Source: NORP309 sp964352735 (GTDB taxonomy: Bacteria > Pseudomonadota > Gammaproteobacteria > Xanthomonadales > Marinicellaceae). From it: DNA of 64,000 nt. The translations under genes were made by a program, and so were the position numbers. The DNA lies in contig CAYGTC010000009.1 in the NCBI GenBank assembly GCA_964352735.1, positions 1 through 64,000 on the forward strand. Reading direction: 5' to 3'. Shown one piece after another: positions 1 through 9,090 of the stretch (position 1 is its first letter; each line of letters opens with the position of its first letter). The notes beneath the pieces are model-generated. The model ran no database searches. It saw nothing but the letters and a program-made list of their open reading frames with translations, and was not told the origin of the DNA.

Positions 1-85
1 TTAATGTAGTTTTACCGTGGTCAACGTGACCAATTGTTCCCACATTCACATGGGGCTTGTTGCGTTCAAATTTTTCTTTAGACAT
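1..85 (-). CDS. tuf: Elongation factor Tu, N-terminal fragment
   Basis: This is the 5' end of the gene for EF-Tu, the GTPase that delivers aminoacyl-tRNA to the ribosome; the rest lies beyond the window start. The 28 visible residues begin MSKEKFERNKPHVNVG and reach the P-loop region GHVDHGKTT, which is diagnostic of EF-Tu. The ATG is at 85-83, with a GGAG ribosome-binding site about nine bases upstream. It follows tRNA-Tyr, -Gly and -Thr on the same strand, the arrangement seen at tufB in Escherichia coli, so co-transcription with the tRNAs is likely. Confidence 0.97.
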   Translation of the reverse strand, partial: MSKEKFERNKPHVNVGTIGHVDHGKTTL

Positions 86-196
86 TGCTTTATACTCCAA
101 TAGTATGTTCTAAGTCAGTTTTAAGACCACACTTAAAACTTTTATTCATTATTTGTCCGAGCACTCTACATAATAATATGTTTTGGCCATCCTAGC

Positions 197-272
197 TGGT
201 GCCCATAACTGGAATCGAACCAGTGACCTCTTCCCTACCAAGAAAGTGCTCTACCAACTGAGCTATATGGGC
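197..272 (-). tRNA. tRNA-Thr (GGT)
   Basis: A 76-base cloverleaf on the minus strand including an encoded CCA end. The 7-bp acceptor stem starts GCCCATA, the anticodon loop reads TTGGTAG with anticodon GGT, and the T arm carries GGTTCGATTCC. It is the last tRNA before tuf, matching thrT in the E. coli tufB operon. Confidence 0.97.
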
Positions 273-282
273 CAATAACAAT

Positions 283-356
283 TGGAGCGGGTGAAGGGAA
301 TCGAACCCTCGTAGTCAGTTTGGAAAACTGAAGTTCTACCATTGAACTACACCCGC
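283..356 (-). tRNA. tRNA-Gly (TCC)
   Basis: A 74-base cloverleaf on the minus strand with encoded CCA. The acceptor stem starts GCGGGTG, the anticodon loop is TTTCCAA with anticodon TCC, and the T arm contains GGTTCGATTCC. It lies 10 bases upstream of tRNA-Thr in the transcript, which suggests a shared precursor. Confidence 0.97.
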
Positions 357-418
357 TAACTTCAATCTGATCGGCAACCAAATGAAAGTGACATTCACTT
401 TCATTGATATAACCAAAA

Positions 419-503
419 TGGTGGAGGGAGGAGGATTCGAACCTCCGAAGTCAGAGACAGCAGATTTACAGTCTGCCCCCGTTGGCCGCTTGGGTATCCC
501 TCC
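419..503 (-). tRNA. tRNA-Tyr (GTA)
   Basis: An 85-base class II tRNA with a long variable arm and encoded CCA. The acceptor stem starts GGAGGGA, the anticodon loop is CTGTAAA with anticodon GTA, and the T arm is GGTTCGAATCC. It is the first gene of the Tyr-Gly-Thr-tuf unit. Confidence 0.97.
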
Positions 504-524
504 GGCTCAAACAAAGCAAGGCAT

Positions 525-551
525 TTTCTAGCAAAAGATCAGCCTTGTCAA
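525..551 (-). promoter_or_regulatory. Probable promoter of the tRNA-tuf operon
   Basis: Read on the minus strand, a consensus -35 TTGACA (551-546) is followed 15 bases later by TAGAAA (530-525), preceded by TGC as in an extended -10. The short spacer is a weakness. It sits 22 bases upstream of tRNA-Tyr and downstream of the polysaccharide operon, where a tRNA promoter is expected. Confidence 0.55.
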
Positions 552-626
552 TCAATATTTTAAATTTAACCTCTTTTTTTCTGAATTAAAAAATACAGCA
601 TCTTAACAAGTTAAATCTCTCTATAA

Positions 627-1310
627 CTACAACCTTTTCAAAGGCTGCCAGTATTGATCTTTACAGGCCGGGTATTCTACCTGTTTTTTTTCATAAATGA
701 AATCACAAATGTGATATATTTTAGCAAATTTTGCAGAAATATTAACAACCGAGGTAATCAAAGACACATTTTGGTTAGTCAACTGACTTAAAAGCTGCTC
801 TCGAGTATTTTTTTGTAACTTATTCCAACTGTTGAACAAGACCTCAGCATTACTTTTAACTACTTTAACTTCATGATAACCATATTGACTTGAAACTTTT
901 AAACTGGACTCATCAACTTCCCCGTACAACATTGCCAATTGAGATAAGCCAGAATAATAGTAAGGCCATGTTGGGCGAACCTTTAGTAGCTTTTGATAGA
1001 AATCACCTATATCACGTCTTAAATAATTTTGCGAATCATGATTCAGCAAATGATAACGCAAATGCAATTCAATTTCAGCAGGCGTTATTGAGATAAACAA
1101 AGGATGCAAAACACCATTATTATAGCCATGTTTTGATAATACTGACAAGTCAAGATCTTCCCACTGACGATGATCATCACTGAGTCGAAATATCGCTTTT
1201 TTGTTTTCCAACCTTAAACTGGATTGAAACATTTGAAAAAACTGATAAAGACTCCACGAGACAACAATTACAGAAACCCAAGCAAAAATATTTTCTCTTA
1301 TGAACGCCAT
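627..1310 (-). CDS. VpsP-like polysaccharide biosynthesis protein
   Basis: A 227-residue protein with one N-terminal membrane segment (about residues 7-27) and a soluble, probably periplasmic, remainder with no catalytic motif that I recognise. A short stretch around residues 110-128 (RPTWPYYYSGLSQLA) resembles TPR-like helices. It is the distal gene of the order barrel-OPX-kinase-this gene. That order matches vpsM-vpsN-vpsO-vpsP of the Vibrio biofilm polysaccharide locus, and the name rests mainly on it. The start is ATG with the Wzc-type gene ending 27 bases upstream. Its exact role is unknown; an accessory role in polymer assembly is inferred. Confidence 0.6.
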   Translation of the reverse strand: MAFIRENIFAWVSVIVVSWSLYQFFQMFQSSLRLENKKAIFRLSDDHRQWEDLDLSVLSKHGYNNGVLHPLFISITPAEIELHLRYHLLNHDSQNYLRRDIGDFYQKLLKVRPTWPYYYSGLSQLAMLYGEVDESSLKVSSQYGYHEVKVVKSNAEVLFNSWNKLQKNTREQLLSQLTNQNVSLITSVVNISAKFAKIYHICDFIYEKKQVEYPACKDQYWQPLKRL

Positions 1311-1336
1311 TGATTCTCCATTATCTTACCAAATGT

Positions 1337-3529
1337 TTATGCACTTTTCTTTTTCGATGATGCATCATCATTATGATAACCATAATGGCCATAATAATTT
1401 CCTTCGTATTTATAGTAACGACCATAACGTGCCTTACTTGTCTTCAAACGATTCATTGAAACACCTATCAATTTAGCTGAAGCCCTTCTTAAACGCTTGA
1501 TGGCACTTTCCACCAATTGTGAAGGCGTCGACTCATGTTTGACAACGAACAAAACAGAGTCCACTTTTTGAGACAACACCAATGCATCACTGACAGCCAT
1601 GACCGGAGCACAATCCACAATTACAAATTTATATTTTTGCTTCAACTGCGCCAACAATAGCTCAAATTTTTCTGAAGACAATAACTCTAATGGATTCGGA
1701 GGAATCATACCTGAAGATAAAATATGCAATTTTTTCGAGCGCGCATCAACTGTGATACTTTCTGCAAAACCTGATTCACCAGAAATTAATGAAGTCAAAC
1801 CTTTCTTATTAACACTTCCGCCCATATTCTCCTTGACCTTTGGCCTCCTCAAATCTGCCTCAACTAAAATAGCCGCCCCCAAATGAGACAATGAATGCGC
1901 AAGATTCATAGCTATTGTTGTCTTCCCTTCGCTTGGCACTGTAGAGGTGACTAATATTGATTTATTTTCAAGATCAGGCATAGAAAGCAAAACACCGGTT
2001 CTCAATGTTCTAATTGATTCTGCAAATGATGACTTAGGCATTTCTACAAACTGCAAGGCAGGCGAGGAACAGGCTTCGCTCTCTATGATATTTGGCAACA
2101 TACCAATTACAGGCAATCCCAACTTGGTTTCCACTTCCTCACTAGACTTAAAGGTATTGTCAAAATGCTCCAACAATAACGCCATACCCAAACCCAACAG
2201 CAAACCCACAAACAAACCAATCACCAGCATGAGTTTTTTATTTGGTTTATATGGAGATCCTGGAACCAGTGCCTTATTTAAAACACGCGCATTAATGGTC
2301 TGAACGCTAGCAGTTTTAACTGCATCTGTTTCTTTTGACTGCTTGAGAAATGCTGAATATATCTGTTTATTGTAGTTATAATCACGCTTAAGCGCATCAT
2401 ATTCAAAAGCCAATTCATTGTCTGTCGAAATTTTGCCCTTTATTGAGCTAACTCCAACTTCCTCGTATTGAATTTCTCTGGCAATTGAATCATAGCTCAA
2501 AACAATTAAATCTGAAGCAACTTGCAATGCTGAGAAATATTCCTTTTCAGCCAATCTTTTTGACTCAAGCGCCCTCTTCATCTTTGGATGCTTAGGACCA
2601 TATACCAAGCCCAACTTAGAAACTTCAATTTCAACTTTTGACAACAAAGACTTTTGCTTTATAACTTCAGGCTTCTCTAACAATGCAGGAATCCTGGCTA
2701 ATTGCCTGGGTTGAGACTCAACACTTTTAATGCGTCTGTAAACAGATTCGAGATTCAGTTTATCTCTTTTCAATTCTGTAATTCTTGCATTGAGCTGACC
2801 CAACTCTTTTACAGCCAAATCATCACCATCCGGCAAGAAAATCTTATGCTTTTTTTGAAAATCTTGCAGATTTTTTTCTGAATTTGCCACTTTTTTCTCT
2901 AATTCTGGCAATTGCTTTGAAATATTTTCTCCAGTCCTTTGCTTTGCATTAATCCCCGACTCAATGACCTCCTCTATATATGACTCTGCCAGTGAATTAG
3001 CTTTCAGTGTAGCCAAATAAGGATCATAGTCATCAAATGAAATATAAAAAACACCACTGCCTTTGGCCTGAGTAATTGCCATTGTGCTTCTGACGTTTGC
3101 AACAGCCATATCAAACAATTCTTCTTGAGATTTTTCGGTCAAATCTTGAATAGCACTACCTGGCAGCATTTTTTCATACCACGGCAATTCTTTGATTTTA
3201 GGTATGAACTTATCAACACCAATTCTTTCAACGACTCTTTGTGCAACTGGAACAGATTTAAGCAAATGTATTTGATTTGGGTAAAACTCCCATGCCATCC
3301 CTAACATCCCATAAATTTGTTCCAAAGAAGCCATTCTATTTGGCCTCTCAATCAACAAACTTGATGATGACTTATAAACAGGTTTTGCCTTAATGGCCAG
3401 ATATACCGAAAATAATGATGCCAATATAGTCATTGACAAAATAATAAGCCAATGCTTTCGAAGCAATATTAAAACATCTTTAATATCAAAAGCTTTATCA
3501 CTGACTTGATGATCATGATTAGATGACAT
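1337..3529 (-). CDS. Polysaccharide co-polymerase with tyrosine autokinase (Wzc/VpsO type)
   Basis: This 730-residue inner-membrane protein controls chain length and couples polymerisation to export. It has an N-terminal Wzz domain with a membrane segment at about 30-50 and a long periplasmic coiled-coil region. A proline-containing second membrane segment follows at about 425-460, then a cytoplasmic BY-kinase domain. Visible kinase features are Walker A PSEGKTT (532-538), Walker A' ILVEADLRRP (about 553-562) and Walker B FVIVDCAP (635-642). The C-terminal tail has eight tyrosines between 702 and 718, the cluster that these kinases autophosphorylate. Length and order are those of the gammaproteobacterial fused form. 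It lies 8 bases downstream of the OPX gene. Confidence 0.95.
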   Translation of the reverse strand: MSSNHDHQVSDKAFDIKDVLILLRKHWLIILSMTILASLFSVYLAIKAKPVYKSSSSLLIERPNRMASLEQIYGMLGMAWEFYPNQIHLLKSVPVAQRVVERIGVDKFIPKIKELPWYEKMLPGSAIQDLTEKSQEELFDMAVANVRSTMAITQAKGSGVFYISFDDYDPYLATLKANSLAESYIEEVIESGINAKQRTGENISKQLPELEKKVANSEKNLQDFQKKHKIFLPDGDDLAVKELGQLNARITELKRDKLNLESVYRRIKSVESQPRQLARIPALLEKPEVIKQKSLLSKVEIEVSKLGLVYGPKHPKMKRALESKRLAEKEYFSALQVASDLIVLSYDSIAREIQYEEVGVSSIKGKISTDNELAFEYDALKRDYNYNKQIYSAFLKQSKETDAVKTASVQTINARVLNKALVPGSPYKPNKKLMLVIGLFVGLLLGLGMALLLEHFDNTFKSSEEVETKLGLPVIGMLPNIIESEACSSPALQFVEMPKSSFAESIRTLRTGVLLSMPDLENKSILVTSTVPSEGKTTIAMNLAHSLSHLGAAILVEADLRRPKVKENMGGSVNKKGLTSLISGESGFAESITVDARSKKLHILSSGMIPPNPLELLSSEKFELLLAQLKQKYKFVIVDCAPVMAVSDALVLSQKVDSVLFVVKHESTPSQLVESAIKRLRRASAKLIGVSMNRLKTSKARYGRYYKYEGNYYGHYGYHNDDASSKKKSA

Positions 3530-3537
3530 ATTGAACG

Positions 3538-4053
3538 TTAAAAGAAACTTTCTTTAATTTGAATAACATCTCCAGAGAGTATCTTATGATCCATAGAAAC
3601 TTTTATTCCATCAGTCGATGCATCACCAGACCTTGTCAGGTAGATTTTTTTCTTACTGGCACGCTCGGTGAACCCTCCAGCAAGGGCTATAGCTTTTCTC
3701 ACTGTCAAACCCTCCTCAAATGCATATGAACCTGGCGAGGTCACTTCTCCTTGAATAAAAAAGGGCCTGTATGTTTTGACCAAAACCGTCACTTGTGGAT
3801 CAATAAAATAGCCATCTTTCAATTTGTTTGTGATTTCGTCTCGAATGCCTTCAACCTCGGAACCTAGAACTTTAACCTTTCCGACAAAAGGGTATTCAAT
3901 AAACCCTTGAGAATCAACAGTTACATCCAACATTAATTCTGGCTCACCATAAACCTCCAAACGAAGCACATCGCCGGAACTGATATTGTAAGCAAAACCA
4001 TGACTCAAATAAAACATTGAAAAAACAATGAGAAAAATAATATTTTTATTCAT
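3538..4053 (-). CDS. Short polysaccharide export (OPX) protein, VpsN-like
   Basis: A 171-residue secreted protein with a signal peptide (about 1-21, cleaved near FAYNIS). It is followed by the polysaccharide export sugar-binding motif SSGDVLRLEVYGEPEL (25-40) and one SLBB domain (about 104-150, IQGEVTSPGSYAFEEG). There is no lipobox cysteine, and the protein ends after a single SLBB. It therefore lacks the later D4 helix that lets full-length Wza cross the outer membrane. The neighbouring barrel gene, 14 bases upstream, could supply the outer-membrane channel. The function is clear from the family; the division of labour is inferred. Confidence 0.9.
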   Translation of the reverse strand: MNKNIIFLIVFSMFYLSHGFAYNISSGDVLRLEVYGEPELMLDVTVDSQGFIEYPFVGKVKVLGSEVEGIRDEITNKLKDGYFIDPQVTVLVKTYRPFFIQGEVTSPGSYAFEEGLTVRKAIALAGGFTERASKKKIYLTRSGDASTDGIKVSMDHKILSGDVIQIKESFF

Positions 4054-4067
4054 AATACTTACCTTAT

Positions 4068-5243
4068 TTATTTGGATAGCTCTATGGTCAATAGTAAAGA
4101 GTTATCTTTGTATCTGAATTCAGATATACTTGACTCTCTATTCAGATGCCTATAACCCAAACCGGAAGTCAACCACTTACTGAATTGGTATTTGGCTGCA
4201 ACACCATAATAATTAAGCTCATCAGACCTGTTACTGCCTTCATAATCCTCATCTGAGAAACCAATACTTGCAGTTGTACTGAAGCGATCCTTCCAAAAGT
4301 GCGTCCAACCCAAATCCACTGAATTCCGAACTATAAATGAACCATTGCCATTGGTTTCGTCGGTTTCTCTATTCACAGTTAAATCAAAAACCGAGTAACT
4401 CCTTGGACTCCAGGTCAAACCCGCTTCAACAGCAAACCCACTGAAATCATCATGTATTGGATCGTCGAACTCCTTTTCTAGATAACCCACCAAGGCTCTG
4501 GCACTGGTTTTACCAGATGCTTGCCATTCGGCTCCAAACATAAGACGCGTTTCTGTATTATCCAGTGTTGCGCTATCATAATCTATATCAGTATATTTGA
4601 CATGCGTCAAAAAGCTAGTCTTTGGAGTCATTTGATGACTGTAAGTTGCGCCTAAAAACTTAGCGTTTCTGTCTCTTGTACTGGTAAAAATCCTGTTATT
4701 GTCATATTGTCTATCAATTGTACCAGTTTCAATATCAATTGAACCTCTTGCGCCAATTCCACCATAATGCCATCTTCCTAACAATCCAAGCGAGTGCCAC
4801 TCATCAGGATCCAGGTCCAATCCAATAATATTGCCCTGTTGATTTGCGGTTCCTATTCTGTCAGTACCATCAAAGTATTCGGCTGCTAATTGGAATCTTG
4901 ACCGATTCGTAGCACTGTAACCCAACCTTGCTAACAAATGATGCATTTCAAAATCAAATCGGGAATCTGAATTGAATGACGTTTTGTCATAATCATATTG
5001 CCCAAGAAAATCAAATTTTTCTCCTTCGGCTTCCAATCGAATGCCAGGAGAAAAAATAGTATAATTTGAACTTATACGCTCTTGATCTGCCCCCACAAAA
5101 GACACATTATCATCATGACCATAAGAAATGCCAAGCGTTGGAAACAACGTAAAATTTTCAAATTGCAAGCCATCTTGTTGTGCTTTAACGGTCCCAAACG
5201 CTAAAACTGATGACAAAGCAAATATATGCTTTATTTTATTCAT
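4068..5243 (-). CDS. Outer-membrane beta-barrel protein of the export module (VpsM-like)
   Basis: A 391-residue protein with a signal peptide (about 1-21, ending VKAQ). Repeated alternating hydrophobic/aromatic beta strands follow, and the last strand ends LLLTIELSK. The composition (many Tyr, Arg, Asp, Asn; repeated Gly-aromatic pairs) is that of an outer-membrane barrel. No enzyme motif is present. It is directly upstream of the short OPX gene and the Wzc-type kinase, the same order as vpsMNO, so a polysaccharide secretion porin is the best reading. Start ATG at 5243. Confidence 0.8.
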   Translation of the reverse strand: MNKIKHIFALSSVLAFGTVKAQQDGLQFENFTLFPTLGISYGHDDNVSFVGADQERISSNYTIFSPGIRLEAEGEKFDFLGQYDYDKTSFNSDSRFDFEMHHLLARLGYSATNRSRFQLAAEYFDGTDRIGTANQQGNIIGLDLDPDEWHSLGLLGRWHYGGIGARGSIDIETGTIDRQYDNNRIFTSTRDRNAKFLGATYSHQMTPKTSFLTHVKYTDIDYDSATLDNTETRLMFGAEWQASGKTSARALVGYLEKEFDDPIHDDFSGFAVEAGLTWSPRSYSVFDLTVNRETDETNGNGSFIVRNSVDLGWTHFWKDRFSTTASIGFSDEDYEGSNRSDELNYYGVAAKYQFSKWLTSGLGYRHLNRESSISEFRYKDNSLLLTIELSK

Positions 5244-5344
5244 AATTAATTAACACCCCACGTGAACTTCAATTTTCGCACATTTATCAAGAAATATAAA
5301 TACAAGAGAAGCATTAACAATCGAATCTTACCAAATTTAACATT

Positions 5345-6769
5345 TCACACATTTTTTTTAATTTTATTAACACTCAACATTACAATTTTCCCGTAAATAA
5401 CGGATATACCTACAATTATTGTCACTACATTTGCTGGGATTCTGGCATTAAAGTCCATAGTACCATGAATCATCATATAAATAATACACGAAATACTGAG
5501 TATAGCCAACGTACCATAAAAGTTACTCTCTGTTTTAAAAGCAAAGAATAACATCTTGTACATCATTTTTATTGCCAACACCATGAGAATGAGACTAAAT
5601 AAACCATACTCTATAATGAATTCAATATAATCATTATGAGCATGATCAAAATATGCAACCTGATCTAATAAGCGGTGATTGACGAAAAACACTTGATATG
5701 CACCAGGCCCAACCCCTGTTAACCAATATTTAGGGTAATTATCAATGGCCTGCTGGATTGTCAGAAACCTCCCTTCTGCTGATTTCAAAACATGTTCAAT
5801 ACTGTCATCAGAATTTTGACCCAAAGTATCTAGTACATAACTGATATCATTAGCAACAAAGGAAGATAAAAACACGATTATGAGTACAGTTGCTAAAACT
5901 TTTTTCACATGAAAACGTGTTATTTTTCTGCTTAAAAAAGACATCACATAAAAACATACAAGCGCGAGGACAAAAGAAACCAAACCAGCTCTTGAATGCG
6001 TATTCCAAATACCTGCAAAAATGATAAACAAACTAAAATCGACCATTCTGATTGGCTGACTGATAAACCTCAAAAATTTAACCTTACCACTTGTATGATC
6101 AACTGTATTGACATTCCTATTAATCAACATTCTAAATGTCAATGCAAACATAAAGCACATAGATATAAAAGCAACCATGTGATTTTTATTGATGAATGTA
6201 CCAGAAGCGTTATTGGCTTTTACTGAATTGACTTGTACCAAGGTACCTGTTTGATCTAAAGAGACCAAATACATACCATAAACTGACTCAAACAGACCCA
6301 AAAATAAAAACAAGCCCAGCACAATGTATATTTTATTACGTGTATTGATCAACGTTACACCAATAATAAAAATGATGAAATAGTACAAACTCAACAAAAA
6401 CACTTCATAGGTAGCATACACATCTAAACTCAGATAACCGTAGTCATCATTTACTTGTGCATATGCATCTGCAATATTTGGCGCAAGCCACCCTAAGATA
6501 GGCAATGGTATTGGCAATAAATATAAAATATGTACCAACAGCCAAATGACCATCAATCCCAACTCGAATCGCATTCTTTTTAATCGATGCCATGTTATAC
6601 AGTTTTGTGAAAACTGTGAGCACAATAACATTGCCAGCAACAATACTGATAAAATCATCGCTTCAAATGTCCAAGCCCATACACGATTAGAGCCAAGAGG
6701 AAATGGATTAATGAGCAACACCACACAAAAGATGAAAAAGAAAAGGATTTGTTTTTTATTATTTTTCAC
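5345..6769 (-). CDS. O-antigen ligase / Wzy-type polymerase family membrane protein
   Basis: A 474-residue polytopic membrane protein with about ten to twelve hydrophobic segments. It has the Wzy_C signature: a large periplasmic loop with GVGPGAYQVFF and DHAHNDYIEFIIEYG (about residues 350-390), plus SRAGLVSF (about 260-268). This family polymerises undecaprenyl-linked repeat units or transfers glycan to lipid A; sequence alone does not say which. The start codon is GTG at 6769. An EpsG-type polymerase candidate lies further upstream in the same operon, so one of the two may ligate rather than polymerise. Confidence 0.85.
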   Translation of the reverse strand: MKNNKKQILFFFIFCVVLLINPFPLGSNRVWAWTFEAMILSVLLLAMLLCSQFSQNCITWHRLKRMRFELGLMVIWLLVHILYLLPIPLPILGWLAPNIADAYAQVNDDYGYLSLDVYATYEVFLLSLYYFIIFIIGVTLINTRNKIYIVLGLFLFLGLFESVYGMYLVSLDQTGTLVQVNSVKANNASGTFINKNHMVAFISMCFMFALTFRMLINRNVNTVDHTSGKVKFLRFISQPIRMVDFSLFIIFAGIWNTHSRAGLVSFVLALVCFYVMSFLSRKITRFHVKKVLATVLIIVFLSSFVANDISYVLDTLGQNSDDSIEHVLKSAEGRFLTIQQAIDNYPKYWLTGVGPGAYQVFFVNHRLLDQVAYFDHAHNDYIEFIIEYGLFSLILMVLAIKMMYKMLFFAFKTESNFYGTLAILSISCIIYMMIHGTMDFNARIPANVVTIIVGISVIYGKIVMLSVNKIKKNV

Positions 6770-6815
6770 GTTTGTTCTCTGATGGGGTACTTTCTATTCG
6801 CCGTTCTATCATTCA

Positions 6816-7847
6816 TTAATTACAATGGTGATGTTTTTTCCAAATTTTATTCATTAAAATATAATACACTGCAGAAAAGACAACAAAACCATAAAACTGC
6901 AAATACTCAGGGCATTTTATTGATAGCAAAAAGACGCCAATAGCAATTAAAATCAACTGTAATATGATCATCAAAACTAAAGTAACGGTTTGCGATAAAC
7001 CACAATTTAAAAACATATGATGCAAGTGTGTTTTATCTGGCTTAAATGGTGAAACACCATTCATGATTCTTCTGAGCATGACAAAAATGGTATCAAATAT
7101 TGGCAAACCAACCAAATACAGAGCGGTAACTGGCTGAATCACCAACATCTGCTTAATCGGTGTTTGGCTATAATAAACCAAAAGCCAAGCCAATATAAAC
7201 CCTAAAAAGAGACTACCATTATCGCCCAGAAAAACCTTTTGAGATTGTGACTTATTGAATAGAACAAATATAAGCACACAGACCAATAATAAAGATAACC
7301 ATGCAGTCAATGGACTATCGCCTGCTAAAAAAATGAGTGTAGCTACTGGGCAAAAAAAGGTCATGGCAGCAAGTCCGTCGATACCATCAGCCATATTTAA
7401 GGCATTAATGACTCCAACAACGCCAAAAATCGTTATCGGCACGGCCATCAGACCAAGCTGTAGATCCCAATTCGGCAACAATAAATGACCAAATGTATTC
7501 AATTTAACACCAGTCAAATAAATAATAAAAATACTGGCAAGAATCTGAATCAAAAAGCGCCATGATGCACTCAAAGAATATATATCATCCAACAAACCAA
7601 CAATAACGACTGCTGTTACAGCCATCATCAGATACCAAATGAATACATCTGTTTCAACAATTACAATTAAAGAAGCAGCGACCGAATAAAAAGCCAATCC
7701 TCCAACTATTGGTACAGCCTTGAGGTGTATTTTTCTGGCATTTGGCTTATCAACCAAACCACATTTCAATGCCATTATTCTGAAGAAATACAATAAAACA
7801 GCCATCAATATAGCCACTGGCACAAAAAGTAAATTAGACTCAATCAT
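6816..7847 (-). CDS. Undecaprenyl-phosphate sugar-1-phosphate transferase (WecA/MraY family)
   Basis: A 343-residue polytopic inner-membrane enzyme that should start each repeat unit by transferring an N-acetylhexosamine-1-phosphate onto undecaprenyl phosphate. Family motifs are visible: the N-terminal DKPNARKIH with GG (about 33-52), NMADGIDGLA (about 149-158), FLGDNGSLFLGF (about 206-217) and the cytoplasmic histidine motif KTHLHHMF (about 273-280). Length fits WecA. It is the only initiating transferase seen in the locus. Confidence 0.93.
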   Translation of the reverse strand: MIESNLLFVPVAILMAVLLYFFRIMALKCGLVDKPNARKIHLKAVPIVGGLAFYSVAASLIVIVETDVFIWYLMMAVTAVVIVGLLDDIYSLSASWRFLIQILASIFIIYLTGVKLNTFGHLLLPNWDLQLGLMAVPITIFGVVGVINALNMADGIDGLAAMTFFCPVATLIFLAGDSPLTAWLSLLLVCVLIFVLFNKSQSQKVFLGDNGSLFLGFILAWLLVYYSQTPIKQMLVIQPVTALYLVGLPIFDTIFVMLRRIMNGVSPFKPDKTHLHHMFLNCGLSQTVTLVLMIILQLILIAIGVFLLSIKCPEYLQFYGFVVFSAVYYILMNKIWKKHHHCN

Positions 7848-7938
7848 CTAAACACCTTATCATGACAAACAGTCTTCATAAAATAAATTAGAAATATATT
7901 ATTAATTTTGATAGTTTACACCCATAATTTTATATTTT

Positions 7939-9090
7939 TCAATAACCGGATTTATGAGCAATCAATGCCCTTATCGCTGATGAATATTTATCAATAACAA
8001 TCTTTTCATCGAATTGCCGCTCTATCTTTAATCGCCCATTACGGCCCATCTTAAGTCTTTGTTGCTCTTCCAACAATAAGAACTCCCTCATCATCAACGC
8101 TAAATCCTGTGAGCTTTTGACTGCACACAAATACCCATTGAGACCATGATCAACCACATCTTTACAGCCGGGGGTATCAGTGGTAATAATTGGCTTGGCC
8201 ATGGCTGCTGCTTCGAGTAAAACACGTGATAAACCCTCTCTATAAGAGGGCAAAACAACACAATCAGCTTTATGAATAACGGCTGCAACATCATCAACAT
8301 GACCCAAATATTTAACCACTCCATCCTGTTGCCATTGTTCAAGTTGATCTGCTGAAATGGCTGTAGGGTTACCGGGATATAAATCACCCAATAGCCAAAA
8401 TTCAACTACTTGATCTGTACCTTCATTTAATAAATGACCAGCAGCCTCAACAAATTCAATGACTCCTTTATCCCTAATCATCCGAGCTACGAGTAAAAAT
8501 ATGCATGAAGAGCCTTGTTGATGAGCACGTTTTGATGGCTTATATTTATCAACATTAATTCCGGAACCTGGCAGTAAATCTGTTTTACTCTCTGTAATCA
8601 GTTTATGCTCAATGAATAATTGTCGATCGTGTGGATTTTGAAAAAACACCCTATTTGCAAATCTAAGAGAACAACGATACATAAAACGTGCCAACTTTGA
8701 TGAAAAATGATCATTCAAAAAAACCGTTCCCAAACCAGAGATATTATTGATGGTTTGACAACCAGCCAACTTGGCCGCTATGGTCCCATAAATATTAGGT
8801 TTAATGGTGTATTGCAAAATAACATCTGGTTTTAATTTTTTATAAAGTTTATAAAATGCAACAAGTAACTTAAGGTCCTGAACTGGATTGGTGCCTTTAT
8901 TATTCATTGAAATATGATGATACTCAAACCCCATGCTTTGTAATTTTTGCGAATAGTCATCGCGTGGGGCGATGGCAATTATCTTATACCCTTGATTTTT
9001 TAATGCCTGTAGCAATCCTAACCGAAAGTTGAATATATTCCAGGAAGTGTTAATGACAATAGCAATGGTTATTTTTTTTTGTTCAGACAT
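7939..9090 (-). CDS. Glycosyltransferase family 4 (PglA-like)
   Basis: A 383-residue GT-B enzyme. The N-terminal acceptor domain begins IAIVINTSWNIFNFR and contains NISGLGTVF (about 117-125), a stretch typical of the PglA/TuaC branch that adds N-acetylhexosamines. The C-terminal donor domain carries EX7E as E-GLSRVLL-E (about 283-291). It probably adds the second sugar to the lipid-linked repeat unit. Its start overlaps the end of asnB by 8 bases, showing translational coupling. Sugar specificity cannot be read from the sequence. Confidence 0.88.
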   Translation of the reverse strand: MSEQKKITIAIVINTSWNIFNFRLGLLQALKNQGYKIIAIAPRDDYSQKLQSMGFEYHHISMNNKGTNPVQDLKLLVAFYKLYKKLKPDVILQYTIKPNIYGTIAAKLAGCQTINNISGLGTVFLNDHFSSKLARFMYRCSLRFANRVFFQNPHDRQLFIEHKLITESKTDLLPGSGINVDKYKPSKRAHQQGSSCIFLLVARMIRDKGVIEFVEAAGHLLNEGTDQVVEFWLLGDLYPGNPTAISADQLEQWQQDGVVKYLGHVDDVAAVIHKADCVVLPSYREGLSRVLLEAAAMAKPIITTDTPGCKDVVDHGLNGYLCAVKSSQDLALMMREFLLLEEQQRLKMGRNGRLKIERQFDEKIVIDKYSSAIRALIAHKSGY

